NCBI RefSeq assembly: GCF_002506585.1
Contig: NZ_DAXW01000002.1
Coordinates: 31,678-95,677 of the forward strand
Direction of reading: 5' to 3'
Length of the DNA stretch: 64,000 nucleotides
Source: Methanoculleus sp. UBA430
GTDB lineage: Archaea; Halobacteriota; Methanomicrobia; Methanomicrobiales; Methanoculleaceae
How positions within the stretch are numbered: the stretch's first letter is position 1; each line of letters opens with the position of its first letter. The notes beneath the pieces are model-generated. The model did not search any database. It had not been told where the DNA came from and worked only from the letters and a program-made list of their open reading frames with translations. This document shows positions 1 to 8,741 of this stretch, one piece after another. A program made the translations under genes and the position numbers.

Positions 1-27
1 ACGTATCAGAACCGGATACGTGATAGT

Positions 28-117
28 ATGTCTACAACTTCTGTTTTCAGCATCCGTATCGATTCCCGGGTCCGAAAGATGATCGACGGACTGGACAATC
101 CCGGCATGGCAGGATGA
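28..117 (+). pseudogene. Antitoxin-like fragment (VapB remnant)
   Basis: A 29-codon reading frame begins MSTTSVFSIRID and continues with RVRKMIDGLDN before a stop. The N-terminus looks like the short DNA-binding strand and helix of a ribbon-helix-helix or VapB-type antitoxin that would precede a PIN toxin. It is much shorter than the usual 60-80 residues, so I read it as truncated. The PIN-like remnant lies immediately downstream. The family assignment is inference. Confidence 0.35.
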
Positions 118-513
118 GGTTTGCACCTTCATCGAGCGGTCGGTACGAAGAAGACGCAAGGCCCAACTCCTGGCACGGGAAGCCCATCGCTCCTCAGGCG
201 AAGGGCCTCCTGGCGCAGATCCGATCCGGGAGGATCGCGATCTCCGATAGCCTTGTGCTGGACTCGCGGCATCATCGCAGCGGTCTTCTTCCCGGAGAGG
301 ATCACACAGAGAGCAATGAGATCGTGGAGGATTGTACTATAGTCGATCTCACGGCCACGTGGTCCGGCTCGTGACCTGATGCCCGCGGCATACGATCTGG
401 CGTGCAGCCACGGGATCACGGTCTACGACGCCCTCTTTCTTGCCGCTACGGTCCGGTGCGAGACCTGCCTGGTGACCGGCGACGGCAGGCTCCATGAGCG
501 GCGAAGAAGGTAG
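114..513 (+). pseudogene. PIN-domain (VapC-like) toxin remnant
   Basis: Two consecutive frames together resemble a degraded PIN ribonuclease. The upstream frame (114-374) begins MRFAPSSSGR and ends in a stop. The downstream frame, from an ATG at 379 to the stop at 513, holds the recognisable PIN C-terminus: AYDLACSHGITVYDALFLAA followed by LVTGDGRL. The acidic residue in the YDALFLA block and the TGDGRL block are conserved in VapC proteins. The frame change and internal stop argue that it is not functional. It follows an antitoxin-like fragment, as in a VapBC pair. Confidence 0.5.
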
Positions 514-612
514 TGGCCTCCCGGCTGGTCCGTTGATCGCGCGACCGGGTGGTCTGTCCGGGAGTATGAAGCGCCGTCCTAACGAACCGCCACACCTCGC
601 ACCTTGCGGTGC

Positions 613-1632
613 TCAAGCTCCGGCCCTCCAGCCCGTCGCACCCAGCCCCCGGTACTTCGCCTGCTCAAGCATCGCATCCATGATGACAAGCGCGAGCATG
701 CACTCCGCGACCGGGACCACCCGTGGCGCGATGCAGGGGTCGTGCCTCCCCCCGACCGAGATCTCCCGCTCCGCCCCGGCCGTATCGACGGTCTGCTGGA
801 CCCGGCGTATCGAGGGCGTCGGCTTGACGGCGAGCCGGACGACGATCTCCTGCCCGGTGCTGATCCCGCCGAGGACGCCACCCGCGTGGTTGCTCGTAAA
901 CCCGGTTTCGCGAATGGGATCGTTCATCTCACTCCCGTAGAGCCGGGCGGCGGCGAACCCCTCACCTACCTCGACGCCCTTCACCGCGCCGATCCCCATC
1001 ATCGCCCCGGCGATGGCAGCATCGAGCTTCCCGAATACCGGATCCCCGAGGCCCGCCGGACACCCGGCAGCCGTCACCTCGACGATCCCGCCCACGGAAT
1101 CGCCGGCATCGTGGGCAGCACGGATCTCCTCTTCCATCGCTGCCGGCTCTGTCGCGCCGTGGACCTCGACGACCCTCCCCCGGACCGCGATGCCTTGGGG
1201 CTCAAGGCAACGGATTGCGACGGCGCCTGCCGCGACCCGTGCAAGGGTCTCGCGACCCGAACTCCGCCCGCCGCCCCGGTGGTCGCGGAGCCCGTACTTC
1301 GCCTGCCAGGTGTAGTCCGCGTGCCCCGGCCGGAAGACGTCCCGGAGCGCGTCGTAGTCCTCCGACCGGACGTCACGGTTGGCGACGACGAGCGCGATCG
1401 GGGCGCCGGTCGTCTTGTCCTCGAATGTCCCCGAGAGGATCTCCACCCGGTCGGCCTCCTGCCTCCCGGACTCAAGCGGGCTCTTCCCCGGCCGCCTCCG
1501 GTCGAGGTAAGGCTGGATATCCGCCTCCGTGAGGGCGACCCCCGGCGGGCAGCCGTCGACGACCACACCCACCGCCAACCCATGGCTCTCGCCGAACGTC
1601 GTGCACCTGAAGTTTCTCCCGAACGTATTCAT
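613..1632 (-). CDS. aroC: Chorismate synthase
   Basis: This 339-residue protein converts 5-enolpyruvylshikimate 3-phosphate to chorismate using reduced FMN, the last shared step of aromatic amino acid synthesis. The N-terminus MNTFGRNFRCTTFGESHG is the family signature, and RRPGKSPLESGRQEADRVEI and DHRGGGRSSGRETLARVAAG follow. The length is slightly shorter than bacterial AroC, typical for archaea. It is the last gene of the minus-strand aromatic operon. Its ATG overlaps the stop of the AroK-AroE gene by 4 bp, which suggests translational coupling. Confidence 0.97.
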   Translation of the reverse strand: MNTFGRNFRCTTFGESHGLAVGVVVDGCPPGVALTEADIQPYLDRRRPGKSPLESGRQEADRVEILSGTFEDKTTGAPIALVVANRDVRSEDYDALRDVFRPGHADYTWQAKYGLRDHRGGGRSSGRETLARVAAGAVAIRCLEPQGIAVRGRVVEVHGATEPAAMEEEIRAAHDAGDSVGGIVEVTAAGCPAGLGDPVFGKLDAAIAGAMMGIGAVKGVEVGEGFAAARLYGSEMNDPIRETGFTSNHAGGVLGGISTGQEIVVRLAVKPTPSIRRVQQTVDTAGAEREISVGGRHDPCIAPRVVPVAECMLALVIMDAMLEQAKYRGLGATGWRAGA

Positions 1633-2993
1633 GCAAGCATCTCCCGAACGAGTTCAGGCGTCACCGCGATCCCGGTGATCAGCCGGAACTGCTCCGCCGC
1701 CTGGTGGACGAACATCTCCGTGCCGGGTATCGTCTCGCACCCGGCCTCCCCTGCCGCCCTGATGAGGGGCGTTGCCGGCGGTGTGTAGACGAGGTCGAAT
1801 ACGGTCGTCTTCCGCTCGAGGTCGCAGGGGGTAAGCAGGCTCCGGGTATCGGGCTCCATCCCGACCGGGGTCGTGTGTACCACAACATCGGCGTCGCTCC
1901 CCTTGAACTCTTCCAGTGCCCCCCACCGGCACCTGAACCGGTCGGCGAGCGTCCTCGCTGCCTCCGGCCGTCGGGCAAGCACCGTCACGTCCATATCGAG
2001 CGAGAGGAGGGCGTAGACTGCCGCGGCCGCCGCACCCCCCGCGCCGAGGACCACCGCCCGGGCGCCCCGCCGGTGGGCGAGCGGGGCCCGCACGCCCACC
2101 CAGTCGGTGTTATGGCCGTACAGCCTTCCACCGCACCGCACCACGGTGTTCACCGCCCCGATCGCCGCTGCGTGCTCGTCGACCTCGTCGAGGTGGCGCA
2201 TCACGTCAGTCTTGAACGGGATCGTGACCGATAAGCCCTTGAGCGGGAGGAGGGAGGCAAGGCGGACGATCGTCGCCGCGTCCGGCCACTCAAGAAGGGT
2301 GTAATGGTAGTGCATCCCGAAGTTTTCGAAGAGCCGGTTGTAGAGGAGCGGGCTCCTGCTGTGAGCGCACGGGTGGCCGGCGATGGCGCAGACCCGGAGG
2401 CCTGGGTCCCGTTCGAGCATATCCCGCAGGGCCACTAGCCCGAACCGCTCAAGGAGGGTGTCGCGGTCACGTCTCTCTCCGGGAGAGATGCCGTCCTCCC
2501 CGGCAATCTGCCGGAGGATCACCCCTGCGACCTCGCGGGGCGGGCGGGTGCCGGTATCGATGCAGGTATCGGCCGCACCGATGTATGCCTTCTTCCTTTG
2601 GGCGAGGAGCGTGCGCACCTCCTCGGCCGGCGAGAGGTCGGTCAGCCCCGGCCGGTTGCTCCCGGCGATCCGCTCAACGATTATCTCGGGCGCGGCCGAG
2701 AGGAGGTAGACCCTGCCGTGCCGCCGGAGGTCCGCGACGTTTGCCGGGTCCATGACCGCCCCCCCGCCGGTGCTGATCACGCCCTCCACATCCCAAAGCG
2801 ACGCGATCACCTCCCGCTCGAGAGCGCGGAAGCCGGCCTCCCCGTGTTGCCGGAATATCTCCGGGATCGGCATCCCTACCAGTTGTTCCACCAGCGCATC
2901 GGTATCGAAGAACGGCAGCCCGAGGCTGTTCGCGAGGATGCGGCCGACCGATGTCTTTCCGGTCCCCCGGAATCCGGTGAGGGCGACCTTCAC
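1629..2993 (-). CDS. Fused shikimate kinase / shikimate dehydrogenase
   Basis: This 454-residue bifunctional protein should reduce 3-dehydroshikimate and phosphorylate shikimate. The first ~170 residues are a bacterial-type AroK: P-loop GFRGTGKTSVGR at the N-terminus, FFDTDALVE, and EVISTGGGAV-like block VEGVISTGGGAV. The second half is AroE: HSRSPLLYN, TIPFKTDV with the catalytic lysine, GHNTDWVG, and the nucleotide-binding GAGGAAAAAV. I chose the GTG at 2993 because it overlaps the aroA stop as GTGA and is preceded by GGAGGG. Most archaea use an unrelated GHMP-type shikimate kinase, so this fusion is notable. A longer start at 3050 would lie inside aroA and adds no homologous sequence. Confidence 0.93.
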   Translation of the reverse strand: MKVALTGFRGTGKTSVGRILANSLGLPFFDTDALVEQLVGMPIPEIFRQHGEAGFRALEREVIASLWDVEGVISTGGGAVMDPANVADLRRHGRVYLLSAAPEIIVERIAGSNRPGLTDLSPAEEVRTLLAQRKKAYIGAADTCIDTGTRPPREVAGVILRQIAGEDGISPGERRDRDTLLERFGLVALRDMLERDPGLRVCAIAGHPCAHSRSPLLYNRLFENFGMHYHYTLLEWPDAATIVRLASLLPLKGLSVTIPFKTDVMRHLDEVDEHAAAIGAVNTVVRCGGRLYGHNTDWVGVRAPLAHRRGARAVVLGAGGAAAAAVYALLSLDMDVTVLARRPEAARTLADRFRCRWGALEEFKGSDADVVVHTTPVGMEPDTRSLLTPCDLERKTTVFDLVYTPPATPLIRAAGEAGCETIPGTEMFVHQAAEQFRLITGIAVTPELVREMLA

Positions 2994-4258
2994 AGCAGGC
3001 CCTCCTTGTAGAGCGCCTCCCAGAAGCCGGGGAAGGACTTCTCCACGCATTCGGGGTCACGGATCGCCATACCCCCGACCGCGAGGCCGAGCACGGCAAA
3101 CGCCATCGCCGTCCGGTGATCGTCGTGCGGGTCGACGGCGACGCCGTGGAGGGGCGCGGGGGTGATCGTGAGGGAGTTCTCCCCGACCTCGACTCCTGCC
3201 CCCATCCTCCGGAGGGTATCCGCCGTCACCCCGACGCGGTCGCTCTCCTTGTATTGCAGGTGCGCCGTCCCGGTGATCGTCGTCGGCGACGCTGCGACTG
3301 CCGCCACCGCCGCGAGCGTCTGGACGGTGTCGGGGGACGAGGACATATCGATCTCGATCCCGGCAAGGTCGTCCGCTCGCTCCACCGTCACCACGTCTCT
3401 CCCTGCGGTGACCCGGCACCCCATTGCCTCGAGGGCATCGAGGAACCGGCGGTCACCCTGGACCGACGCCGGGTTCAAGCCTGTGACCGTGGCCCGCCCC
3501 CCGCAGACGGCCGCGACCGCGAAGAGGTAGGAAGCCGATGAGTAATCGCCCTCGATCCGGTAAGCCCTCCCCTGGTAGGGGACGCCGCTCTCCACCCGGA
3601 ACCAGTCGTAGCCCCGCCGATCGAGGCGGGCGCCGAACCGGAGCATCACGTCCGCGGTCACATCGAGGTAGGACCGCGAGGCCGGGGTTGCCGGGAGCGC
3701 GAGCTCCACATCGTTATCCGCGTAGGGCGCCGCCATCAGGATGGACGATATAAACTGGCTGCTTACGCTCCCGTCGATCTCTGCCTTCCCGCCGCGGAGC
3801 CTGCCGGAGATGCGGATGGGCGGGTAACCGGGCTCACCGGTGAACGTGACCTCCCCGCCGAGCGTGCGGAGCGCCCCGGCAAGGGGGCCGACCGGCCGTT
3901 CGAGCATCCTCGGGCTCCCCGTCAGCACCACCGGGTGCTGCGAGAGGAGCGCCGCCGAGGCGAGGAGCCGTAGCGTCGTCCCGGAGTTCCCGCAGTCGAT
4001 GGTGACCTCTCTCGCCGCCGGGAAGGCGCCGCCGCACCCGGTGACGGCAATCTTCCCCGGCAGCCACTCGAGAGATACGCCGAGGGTATCGAGCCCCCGG
4101 GCGGTCAGTTCCGTATCGACAGCGCGCAGCGGCCCTTCGATACGCGTTTTTCCCGCGGCGAGCGCTCCTGCTATCAGCGCCCGGTGGGTGTAACTCTTGG
4201 AGGGCGGAGCCTCGAACATCGCATCGACCGGTCCGGTCTGCGATACCCTGACGATCAT
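2990..4258 (-). CDS. aroA: 3-phosphoshikimate 1-carboxyvinyltransferase (EPSP synthase)
   Basis: The 422-residue enzyme adds enolpyruvate from PEP to shikimate 3-phosphate. Visible motifs are APPSKSYTHRALIAGAL near the N-terminus, DCGNSGTTLRLL, GSPRMLERPVGPL, DGSVSSQFISSILMAAPY and DHRTAMAFAVLGL near the C-terminus. The ATG at 4258 gives MIVRVSQTG and forms an ATGA overlap with the pheA stop; an upstream in-frame start would add ten residues inside pheA. It sits between pheA and the AroK-AroE fusion in the operon. Confidence 0.96.
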   Translation of the reverse strand: MIVRVSQTGPVDAMFEAPPSKSYTHRALIAGALAAGKTRIEGPLRAVDTELTARGLDTLGVSLEWLPGKIAVTGCGGAFPAAREVTIDCGNSGTTLRLLASAALLSQHPVVLTGSPRMLERPVGPLAGALRTLGGEVTFTGEPGYPPIRISGRLRGGKAEIDGSVSSQFISSILMAAPYADNDVELALPATPASRSYLDVTADVMLRFGARLDRRGYDWFRVESGVPYQGRAYRIEGDYSSASYLFAVAAVCGGRATVTGLNPASVQGDRRFLDALEAMGCRVTAGRDVVTVERADDLAGIEIDMSSSPDTVQTLAAVAAVAASPTTITGTAHLQYKESDRVGVTADTLRRMGAGVEVGENSLTITPAPLHGVAVDPHDDHRTAMAFAVLGLAVGGMAIRDPECVEKSFPGFWEALYKEGLL

Positions 4259-5049
4259 ATACCCGGCACCTCCATGCGGGCGTAGCATCCGAGTTCCCTG
4301 ACACTGGTCATGCTTTTGAGTTCCTCCCTTGCCTCCTGCAACCCTTCCGAGACCTCGAGGTCGATGAAGAAGACATACTTCCCGATGCCCCGCCGCGACG
4401 GCCGCGACTCGATCCGGGTCAGGTTGATCCCGCGCCGGGCGAAGACTCCGAGGATATCGGCGAGGAGGCCGACCCGGTCGGTATCAGGGTCCACGAGGAG
4501 GCTGCACTTCGTGCATCCCGCGGAAGCGCGGGGAACTGAGGATATCTCTACGAATCGGGTGGTGTTCTCCCTGCTGTTCTGGATATCCCGGACAACGACG
4601 GGAAGACCGTAGATCGTCGCCGCCATCTCCGGGACGACCGCACCGGCGTCCTCGTCTCTCTGCATTGCGACCGCGCTTGCGGCGTTGCTGCTCGTGTGCA
4701 CGACCTCGACACCGAGGCGGTCGAGGATGATGGAGCACTGCTCGTGCGTCTGCGGGTGGGCGTAGATGACCGAGAGGCGTGTGGGCTCCCCGCGGGCCGC
4801 GAGGTGGTGCCGGACAGGCATGTAGGCCTCTCCGGTGATGGAGACGCCGAACTCCAGGAGCCCCTGGAGCGTCTCCCCCACGCCGCCGGCCTCCGAGTTC
4901 TCGATCGGCACGAGGCCAGTTGCCGCGCCGCTCGCCACACGCTCGATGATCGAGCGAATGGTCGGCAGGAGTTCGATATCGTCACCATAGAGTGCGGCGG
5001 CGAGTTCGTGGCTGAACGTCCCGGGCGGCCCGAGTGTTGCGACGGTCAT
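4255..5049 (-). CDS. pheA: Prephenate dehydratase
   Basis: This 264-residue protein converts prephenate to phenylpyruvate. The N-terminus MTVATLGPPGTFSHEL is typical; VPIENSEAGGVGETL and NTTRFVEISS belong to the catalytic domain. The last ~80 residues form an ACT domain (LLVDPDTDRVGLLADIL, then NLTRIESRPSRRGIGKYVFF with the ESRP phenylalanine-binding motif), so feedback inhibition by phenylalanine is expected. No chorismate mutase domain is present, unlike many bacterial P-proteins. It overlaps its neighbours by 4 bp on both sides. Confidence 0.96.
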   Translation of the reverse strand: MTVATLGPPGTFSHELAAALYGDDIELLPTIRSIIERVASGAATGLVPIENSEAGGVGETLQGLLEFGVSITGEAYMPVRHHLAARGEPTRLSVIYAHPQTHEQCSIILDRLGVEVVHTSSNAASAVAMQRDEDAGAVVPEMAATIYGLPVVVRDIQNSRENTTRFVEISSVPRASAGCTKCSLLVDPDTDRVGLLADILGVFARRGINLTRIESRPSRRGIGKYVFFIDLEVSEGLQEAREELKSMTSVRELGCYARMEVPGI

Positions 5050-5879
5050 CGGTTCACCACATGGTTGATGAGGTCGTCCGTCTCTGCCGTCGCGGCGCCG
5101 AGGTATGAGGCGTAGTAAGCAGCATTCTCTGTGAAGAACGCCTGGAATCGCTCGTCATCGCCGGACTCCACAATCGCGCGGAGCGTCCGGACCACCTCCT
5201 CGAACTCGCTGAGCACCTCCGGGACGACCGGGTTCATCTGGAGGATGTCGCCGTAAAGCCCGGGGTCCTGGGCGAGGAGGCGCCCGACGAACCCCAGCTC
5301 GATCCGGTAGACGGGGCTCGTGAACGACAGGGTCTCTCCGACGTCGGTACCGGTCCGGCGGATGGCCTCCGCCTTTGCGAGCGTTATGAAGTGAGTGAGC
5401 CCCTGGATCACCGCCATCATCCGGTCGTGGGCCTCAGGCGTCGAGAGGGTGATCGCCGCCCCCTGGTCGCGGAAGATGGAGAGGAGGCCTTCGAGGGTCT
5501 CAGGCCCGCACCGGGCCGGCGTCGCGACGATTGTCTGGCCCCGGAGCGATGCGGCGCCCGGCCCGAACATCGGGTGGAGCCCGATCACCTCCGCGCGCGA
5601 TTCGAGCATCGCACGGACCGGTTCGACCTTGAGGGACGTCAGGTCGCAGAAGACCTGCTCCTCCGACAATAACCCTGCGACCTCCCGGATCACCCCGACG
5701 GTGACGTGGATCGGCACCGAGACCATGACGAGGTCCGCCATCTCCGCGACGTCCCGGTTGGTGAGGGAGGTCTTCGTCCCTGAGACGATCACCTCCCAGC
5801 CGGCTTCCTCAAAGACTCCCGCAAAAAACCGCCCCATCTGCCCCGTGCCGCCGATGATACCTGCAAGCATCGCCGTCAC
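5046..5879 (-). CDS. tyrA: Prephenate dehydrogenase
   Basis: This 277-residue oxidoreductase should convert prephenate to 4-hydroxyphenylpyruvate for tyrosine synthesis. The N-terminus carries a Rossmann glycine motif, GIIGGTGQMGRFFA, and GLHPMFGPGAASLRGQ is the family's substrate-site block. No chorismate mutase or ACT domain is visible. The start overlaps the stop of the DHQ synthase II gene by 4 bp, and the stop overlaps pheA by 4 bp. Confidence 0.94.
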   Translation of the reverse strand: MTAMLAGIIGGTGQMGRFFAGVFEEAGWEVIVSGTKTSLTNRDVAEMADLVMVSVPIHVTVGVIREVAGLLSEEQVFCDLTSLKVEPVRAMLESRAEVIGLHPMFGPGAASLRGQTIVATPARCGPETLEGLLSIFRDQGAAITLSTPEAHDRMMAVIQGLTHFITLAKAEAIRRTGTDVGETLSFTSPVYRIELGFVGRLLAQDPGLYGDILQMNPVVPEVLSEFEEVVRTLRAIVESGDDERFQAFFTENAAYYASYLGAATAETDDLINHVVNR

Positions 5880-6862
5880 TTCTCCAGGATCGTCTCGGCG
5901 ACGGCGATGCCGAAGTGCCGCCCGCCCTCCGCGATGCTGCCGAGCACTCTGTCGCCTACCGCGAGGTTCGCAACCGATACGGCCGACCCGTCCTCTCGAA
6001 CAAGCCGGATCGTCTCGGCATTCTGGAGGACCAGGCTCACGGTTGCGTCGCCGGCCTTCGCCTCGACGAGGAGGAGGGGGCGGCGCTCGATCTTCACCCG
6101 GCCGACGACCGCATCATGGGTCGCGCCGGTATGCTCCGCAACGAGCACCGTATCGCCTATCGCGAGGTCGGCGAGGTATGCCGTCTTCCCGTTGGGGAGG
6201 AGGATGTAGGCATGCACCGCCCCGGCGTTCACCCGGAACGGTCGCGGCGCCACGTAGGGGTTCTCCAGGGTCTCGGGGTGGACGAGCAGGAACGCCGAGG
6301 AGGTGTTGCCGACGAGCATCCCCTCCCCGTCGGTGAGGAGGGAGCAGGTGTCCACACAGACCCGGTCTCCCATTCCGACGGGGACGATCCGGGTCACCTC
6401 GAACGTCGTGAGGGGAACCGCTGCGCCGGCGCCGGCGACCGTCTCTGCAACTCGCCGGATCTCCGCCGGGTCGTCGGTCGAGAGGAGGATTCCTGCCGTC
6501 CCGCGCTCGAGGGCGGTCAGGGCGAGCGTCGCCTCATCCGCGTTCGTGACCGCGGCGATGATCCGGCTCGATTGCGCAACGAGGTTCTCGAGCGGTATGA
6601 CCGTCCAGTCCCGTGTCCGGACGATGACAGGGCCCCGGGCCGCGAGCCGGAGCGCCTCCTCTTCGGTCGCCTTATCGACGATCTCGATCTCGAAGACGTC
6701 TTTTCCCGGGACGAGGTCGCCGTTCTCTGCGACGGTCGTCACTCGCCCGAGTTCCCGCACGTGCTCTGCGTCGTCCACCACCAGGGTGTCGGCACCGCTC
6801 TCGATCGCGGCGGTCGCAAGATTCTTCCTCCACGGCCTGATATCGACCCAGAACTGCTTCAT
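5876..6862 (-). CDS. 3-dehydroquinate synthase II
   Basis: This 328-residue enzyme of the archaeal pre-shikimate route converts 2-amino-3,7-dideoxy-D-threo-hept-6-ulosonate to 3-dehydroquinate with NAD. The start MKQFWVDIRPWRKNLATAA, and the C-terminal half with GAVHAYILLPNGKTAYLADL, match the family (MJ1249-type), which is unrelated to bacterial AroB. It lies directly downstream of the two aldolase-like genes that should make its substrate and overlaps the ADH synthase stop by 4 bp. Confidence 0.95.
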   Translation of the reverse strand: MKQFWVDIRPWRKNLATAAIESGADTLVVDDAEHVRELGRVTTVAENGDLVPGKDVFEIEIVDKATEEEALRLAARGPVIVRTRDWTVIPLENLVAQSSRIIAAVTNADEATLALTALERGTAGILLSTDDPAEIRRVAETVAGAGAAVPLTTFEVTRIVPVGMGDRVCVDTCSLLTDGEGMLVGNTSSAFLLVHPETLENPYVAPRPFRVNAGAVHAYILLPNGKTAYLADLAIGDTVLVAEHTGATHDAVVGRVKIERRPLLLVEAKAGDATVSLVLQNAETIRLVREDGSAVSVANLAVGDRVLGSIAEGGRHFGIAVAETILEK

Positions 6863-7644
6863 CGCTCCGTCCCCAGTGCCTCGGCGGGGCTTACGCCCCC
6901 ATGCACCACCCGCGCGATCGCGCCTATGAACCGGCCGGGGTCTTCGCGCTGGAAGGCGTTCCTCCCCATGCAGACACCCGCCGCGCCCGCCCCGATGGCG
7001 TCCCGGATGGTCGTAAGCGTCTCGAGGTCCCCACCCTTCTCGCCGCCGGCGATCATCACCGGCACCGAGCAGGCCGCGGTGATCCGGCGGAATGTCTCCG
7101 GGTCGCCGGTGTAGGTTGTCTTGATCAGGTCGGCCCCGAGCTCTTCGGCCACCCGGACACAGTGTCCGATCGCCTGCGGCGAGGTCGGGTCAATCCCCTT
7201 GCCGCGGGGGTAGATCATGATCAGGAGCGGTATCCCCCAGCGGTTGCAGTCCCGCACCACCGCGCCCGCCGACTCGATCATCCTTGATTCGTTCGGGGCG
7301 CCGAGGTTGATGTGGATCGAGACCGCATCGGCGCCGAGCGCGACCGCCTCCTCCACGGTGCAGACGAGCACCTTATCGTTCGGGTCCGGGTTCATCGATG
7401 TGCTTGCGGAGAGGTGCACGATGAGGCCGATATCCTTCCCGTGCTTCCGGTGTCCTCCCTTCACCATCCCCTTGTGAAGGACGATGGCGTTTGCTCCCCC
7501 TTCGCTCACCGCGTTGACGGTCTTGGTCATGTTGCAGAGCCCCTCGATCTGGCCCATCGTGAACCCGTGGTCCATCGGGATGATCACGGCGCGGCCGGTG
7601 TTTCTGTCCATTATCCGCTCGAGGCGGATCTCTTTGCCTATCAT
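6859..7644 (-). CDS. 2-amino-3,7-dideoxy-D-threo-hept-6-ulosonate synthase (paralog B)
   Basis: This 261-residue class I aldolase-like enzyme belongs to the family that makes the precursor of 3-dehydroquinate in archaea. Seen are IIPMDHGFTMG with the conserved Asp, LLIMIYPRGKG with the catalytic Tyr, and DLIKTTYTGDPETF with the Schiff-base Lys. It is adjacent to DHQ synthase II and starts only 4 bp after the stop of its close paralog. Which of the two paralogs is the true ADH synthase cannot be decided from sequence alone; this one directly abuts DHQ synthase II. Confidence 0.88.
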   Translation of the reverse strand: MIGKEIRLERIMDRNTGRAVIIPMDHGFTMGQIEGLCNMTKTVNAVSEGGANAIVLHKGMVKGGHRKHGKDIGLIVHLSASTSMNPDPNDKVLVCTVEEAVALGADAVSIHINLGAPNESRMIESAGAVVRDCNRWGIPLLIMIYPRGKGIDPTSPQAIGHCVRVAEELGADLIKTTYTGDPETFRRITAACSVPVMIAGGEKGGDLETLTTIRDAIGAGAAGVCMGRNAFQREDPGRFIGAIARVVHGGVSPAEALGTER

Positions 7645-7648
7645 CTTC

Positions 7649-8440
7649 TCACGTCCTCAGAATCTCCATCGCTTCTTCTGCCGACCGCCCCTCGTGGACG
7701 ATCACCGCCGCGGCACGGATCAAGCGGTCGGGTGCCGGGTGCTGGAAGGCGTTCCTCCCGATCGATATCCCGGCGGCTCCTCCTTCCATCGCGCCCTCGA
7801 TGAGGTCGAGGATCGCGCGTTCGTCGGTCTTCGAGCCTCCTGCGACCACGACCGGCACCGGGCACCCTTGCGTCACCTCCCGGAACGAGTCCGCATCGCC
7901 GGTGTAGACGGTCTTGACGATATCAGCGCCGAGTTCAGCGGCCACCCGTGCGGAGAGTTTGACGCATTCAATGTCGTGCTCGTCCGCGACCTTCCTGCCC
8001 CTCGGGTACATCATCGCAAGGAGCGGCATCCCCCACTCCATGCACTCGACGGCGACCCGCCCGAGGTCTGTAAGCATCCGTGCCTCGGAGTCGGCCCCGA
8101 CGTTGATATGCACCGAGACACCGTCGGCGCCCATCTTCAGGGCGTTCGTGACGGTATTCACGAGCACCTTCTCGTTCGGGTCCGGGCCGATGCTGGTGCT
8201 CGCCGAGAGGTGCATGATCAGGCCGACATCCCGTCCATGCCCACGGTGCCCGTGCAGTGCAAGCCCCACGTGACCGATCACCGCGTTCGCCCCCCCTTCG
8301 GCGATGAGGTCGATGGTCCTTCCGACGTCGACCAACCCCGGGATGGGGCCGAGCGTCACGCCGTGGTCGAGCGGCACGATGATGGTCCTGCCGGTATTTC
8401 GATCCATGATACGTTCCAGACGAATCTCTTTTCCTCTCAT
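7649..8440 (-). CDS. Class I aldolase-like ADH/DKFP synthase (paralog A)
   Basis: This 263-residue protein is a paralog of the next gene. It shares RGKEIRLERIMDRNTGR, IVPLDHGVTLG, MYPRGRK and DIVKTVYTGDADSF with the Schiff-base Lys. In Methanocaldococcus two such paralogs catalyse successive transaldolase steps (6-deoxy-5-ketofructose 1-phosphate, then ADH). By analogy, the tandem pair may supply both steps, but this is inference. I chose the ATG at 8440, about 9 nt after GGGAGG; a TTG at 8446 is also possible. It is the first gene of the aromatic operon. Confidence 0.85.
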   Translation of the reverse strand: MRGKEIRLERIMDRNTGRTIIVPLDHGVTLGPIPGLVDVGRTIDLIAEGGANAVIGHVGLALHGHRGHGRDVGLIMHLSASTSIGPDPNEKVLVNTVTNALKMGADGVSVHINVGADSEARMLTDLGRVAVECMEWGMPLLAMMYPRGRKVADEHDIECVKLSARVAAELGADIVKTVYTGDADSFREVTQGCPVPVVVAGGSKTDERAILDLIEGAMEGGAAGISIGRNAFQHPAPDRLIRAAAVIVHEGRSAEEAMEILRT

Positions 8441-8446
8441 AATCAA

Positions 8447-8500
8447 GATCCTCCCGGATTTGAGCGATTACCGTCATCCCGGGAATGATTTAAAACGGGG
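8447..8500 (-). promoter_or_regulatory. Promoter of the aromatic operon
   Basis: Read on the minus strand, CGTTTTAAATC (8487-8497) is a TATA-like element about 50 bp upstream of the first operon gene. Transcription would start near 8467 and leave a short leader containing GGGAGG just before the start codon. This is inferred from the usual archaeal spacing. Confidence 0.45.
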
Positions 8501-8741
8501 TAAAATAGCGATAGAACGCTGCCGCTCCGAAATTACGGACATCGGCGATAAAAAACTGGCTGGTTGCTCCTGCGGGGGTGGTTACTTCGTTAGCCGAGGT
8601 AAAAACATTCACCGGCGAAAAAACATTCACCACGCATTAGGTATGTTGTTACGCGTGCAAGTATAAAAATATGCCGGATCTTCGTGCATGAAGAGAATCC
8701 GGGACGAACCGGTCCCCGGGGAAAAAATATGGAAGAGGGTC

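Noticed and set aside
604..1788. Long plus-strand ORF opposite aroC and the AroK-AroE gene
   Set aside because: Arginine- and proline-rich, no family motifs, and fully antisense to well-supported enzymes; an artefact of high GC.
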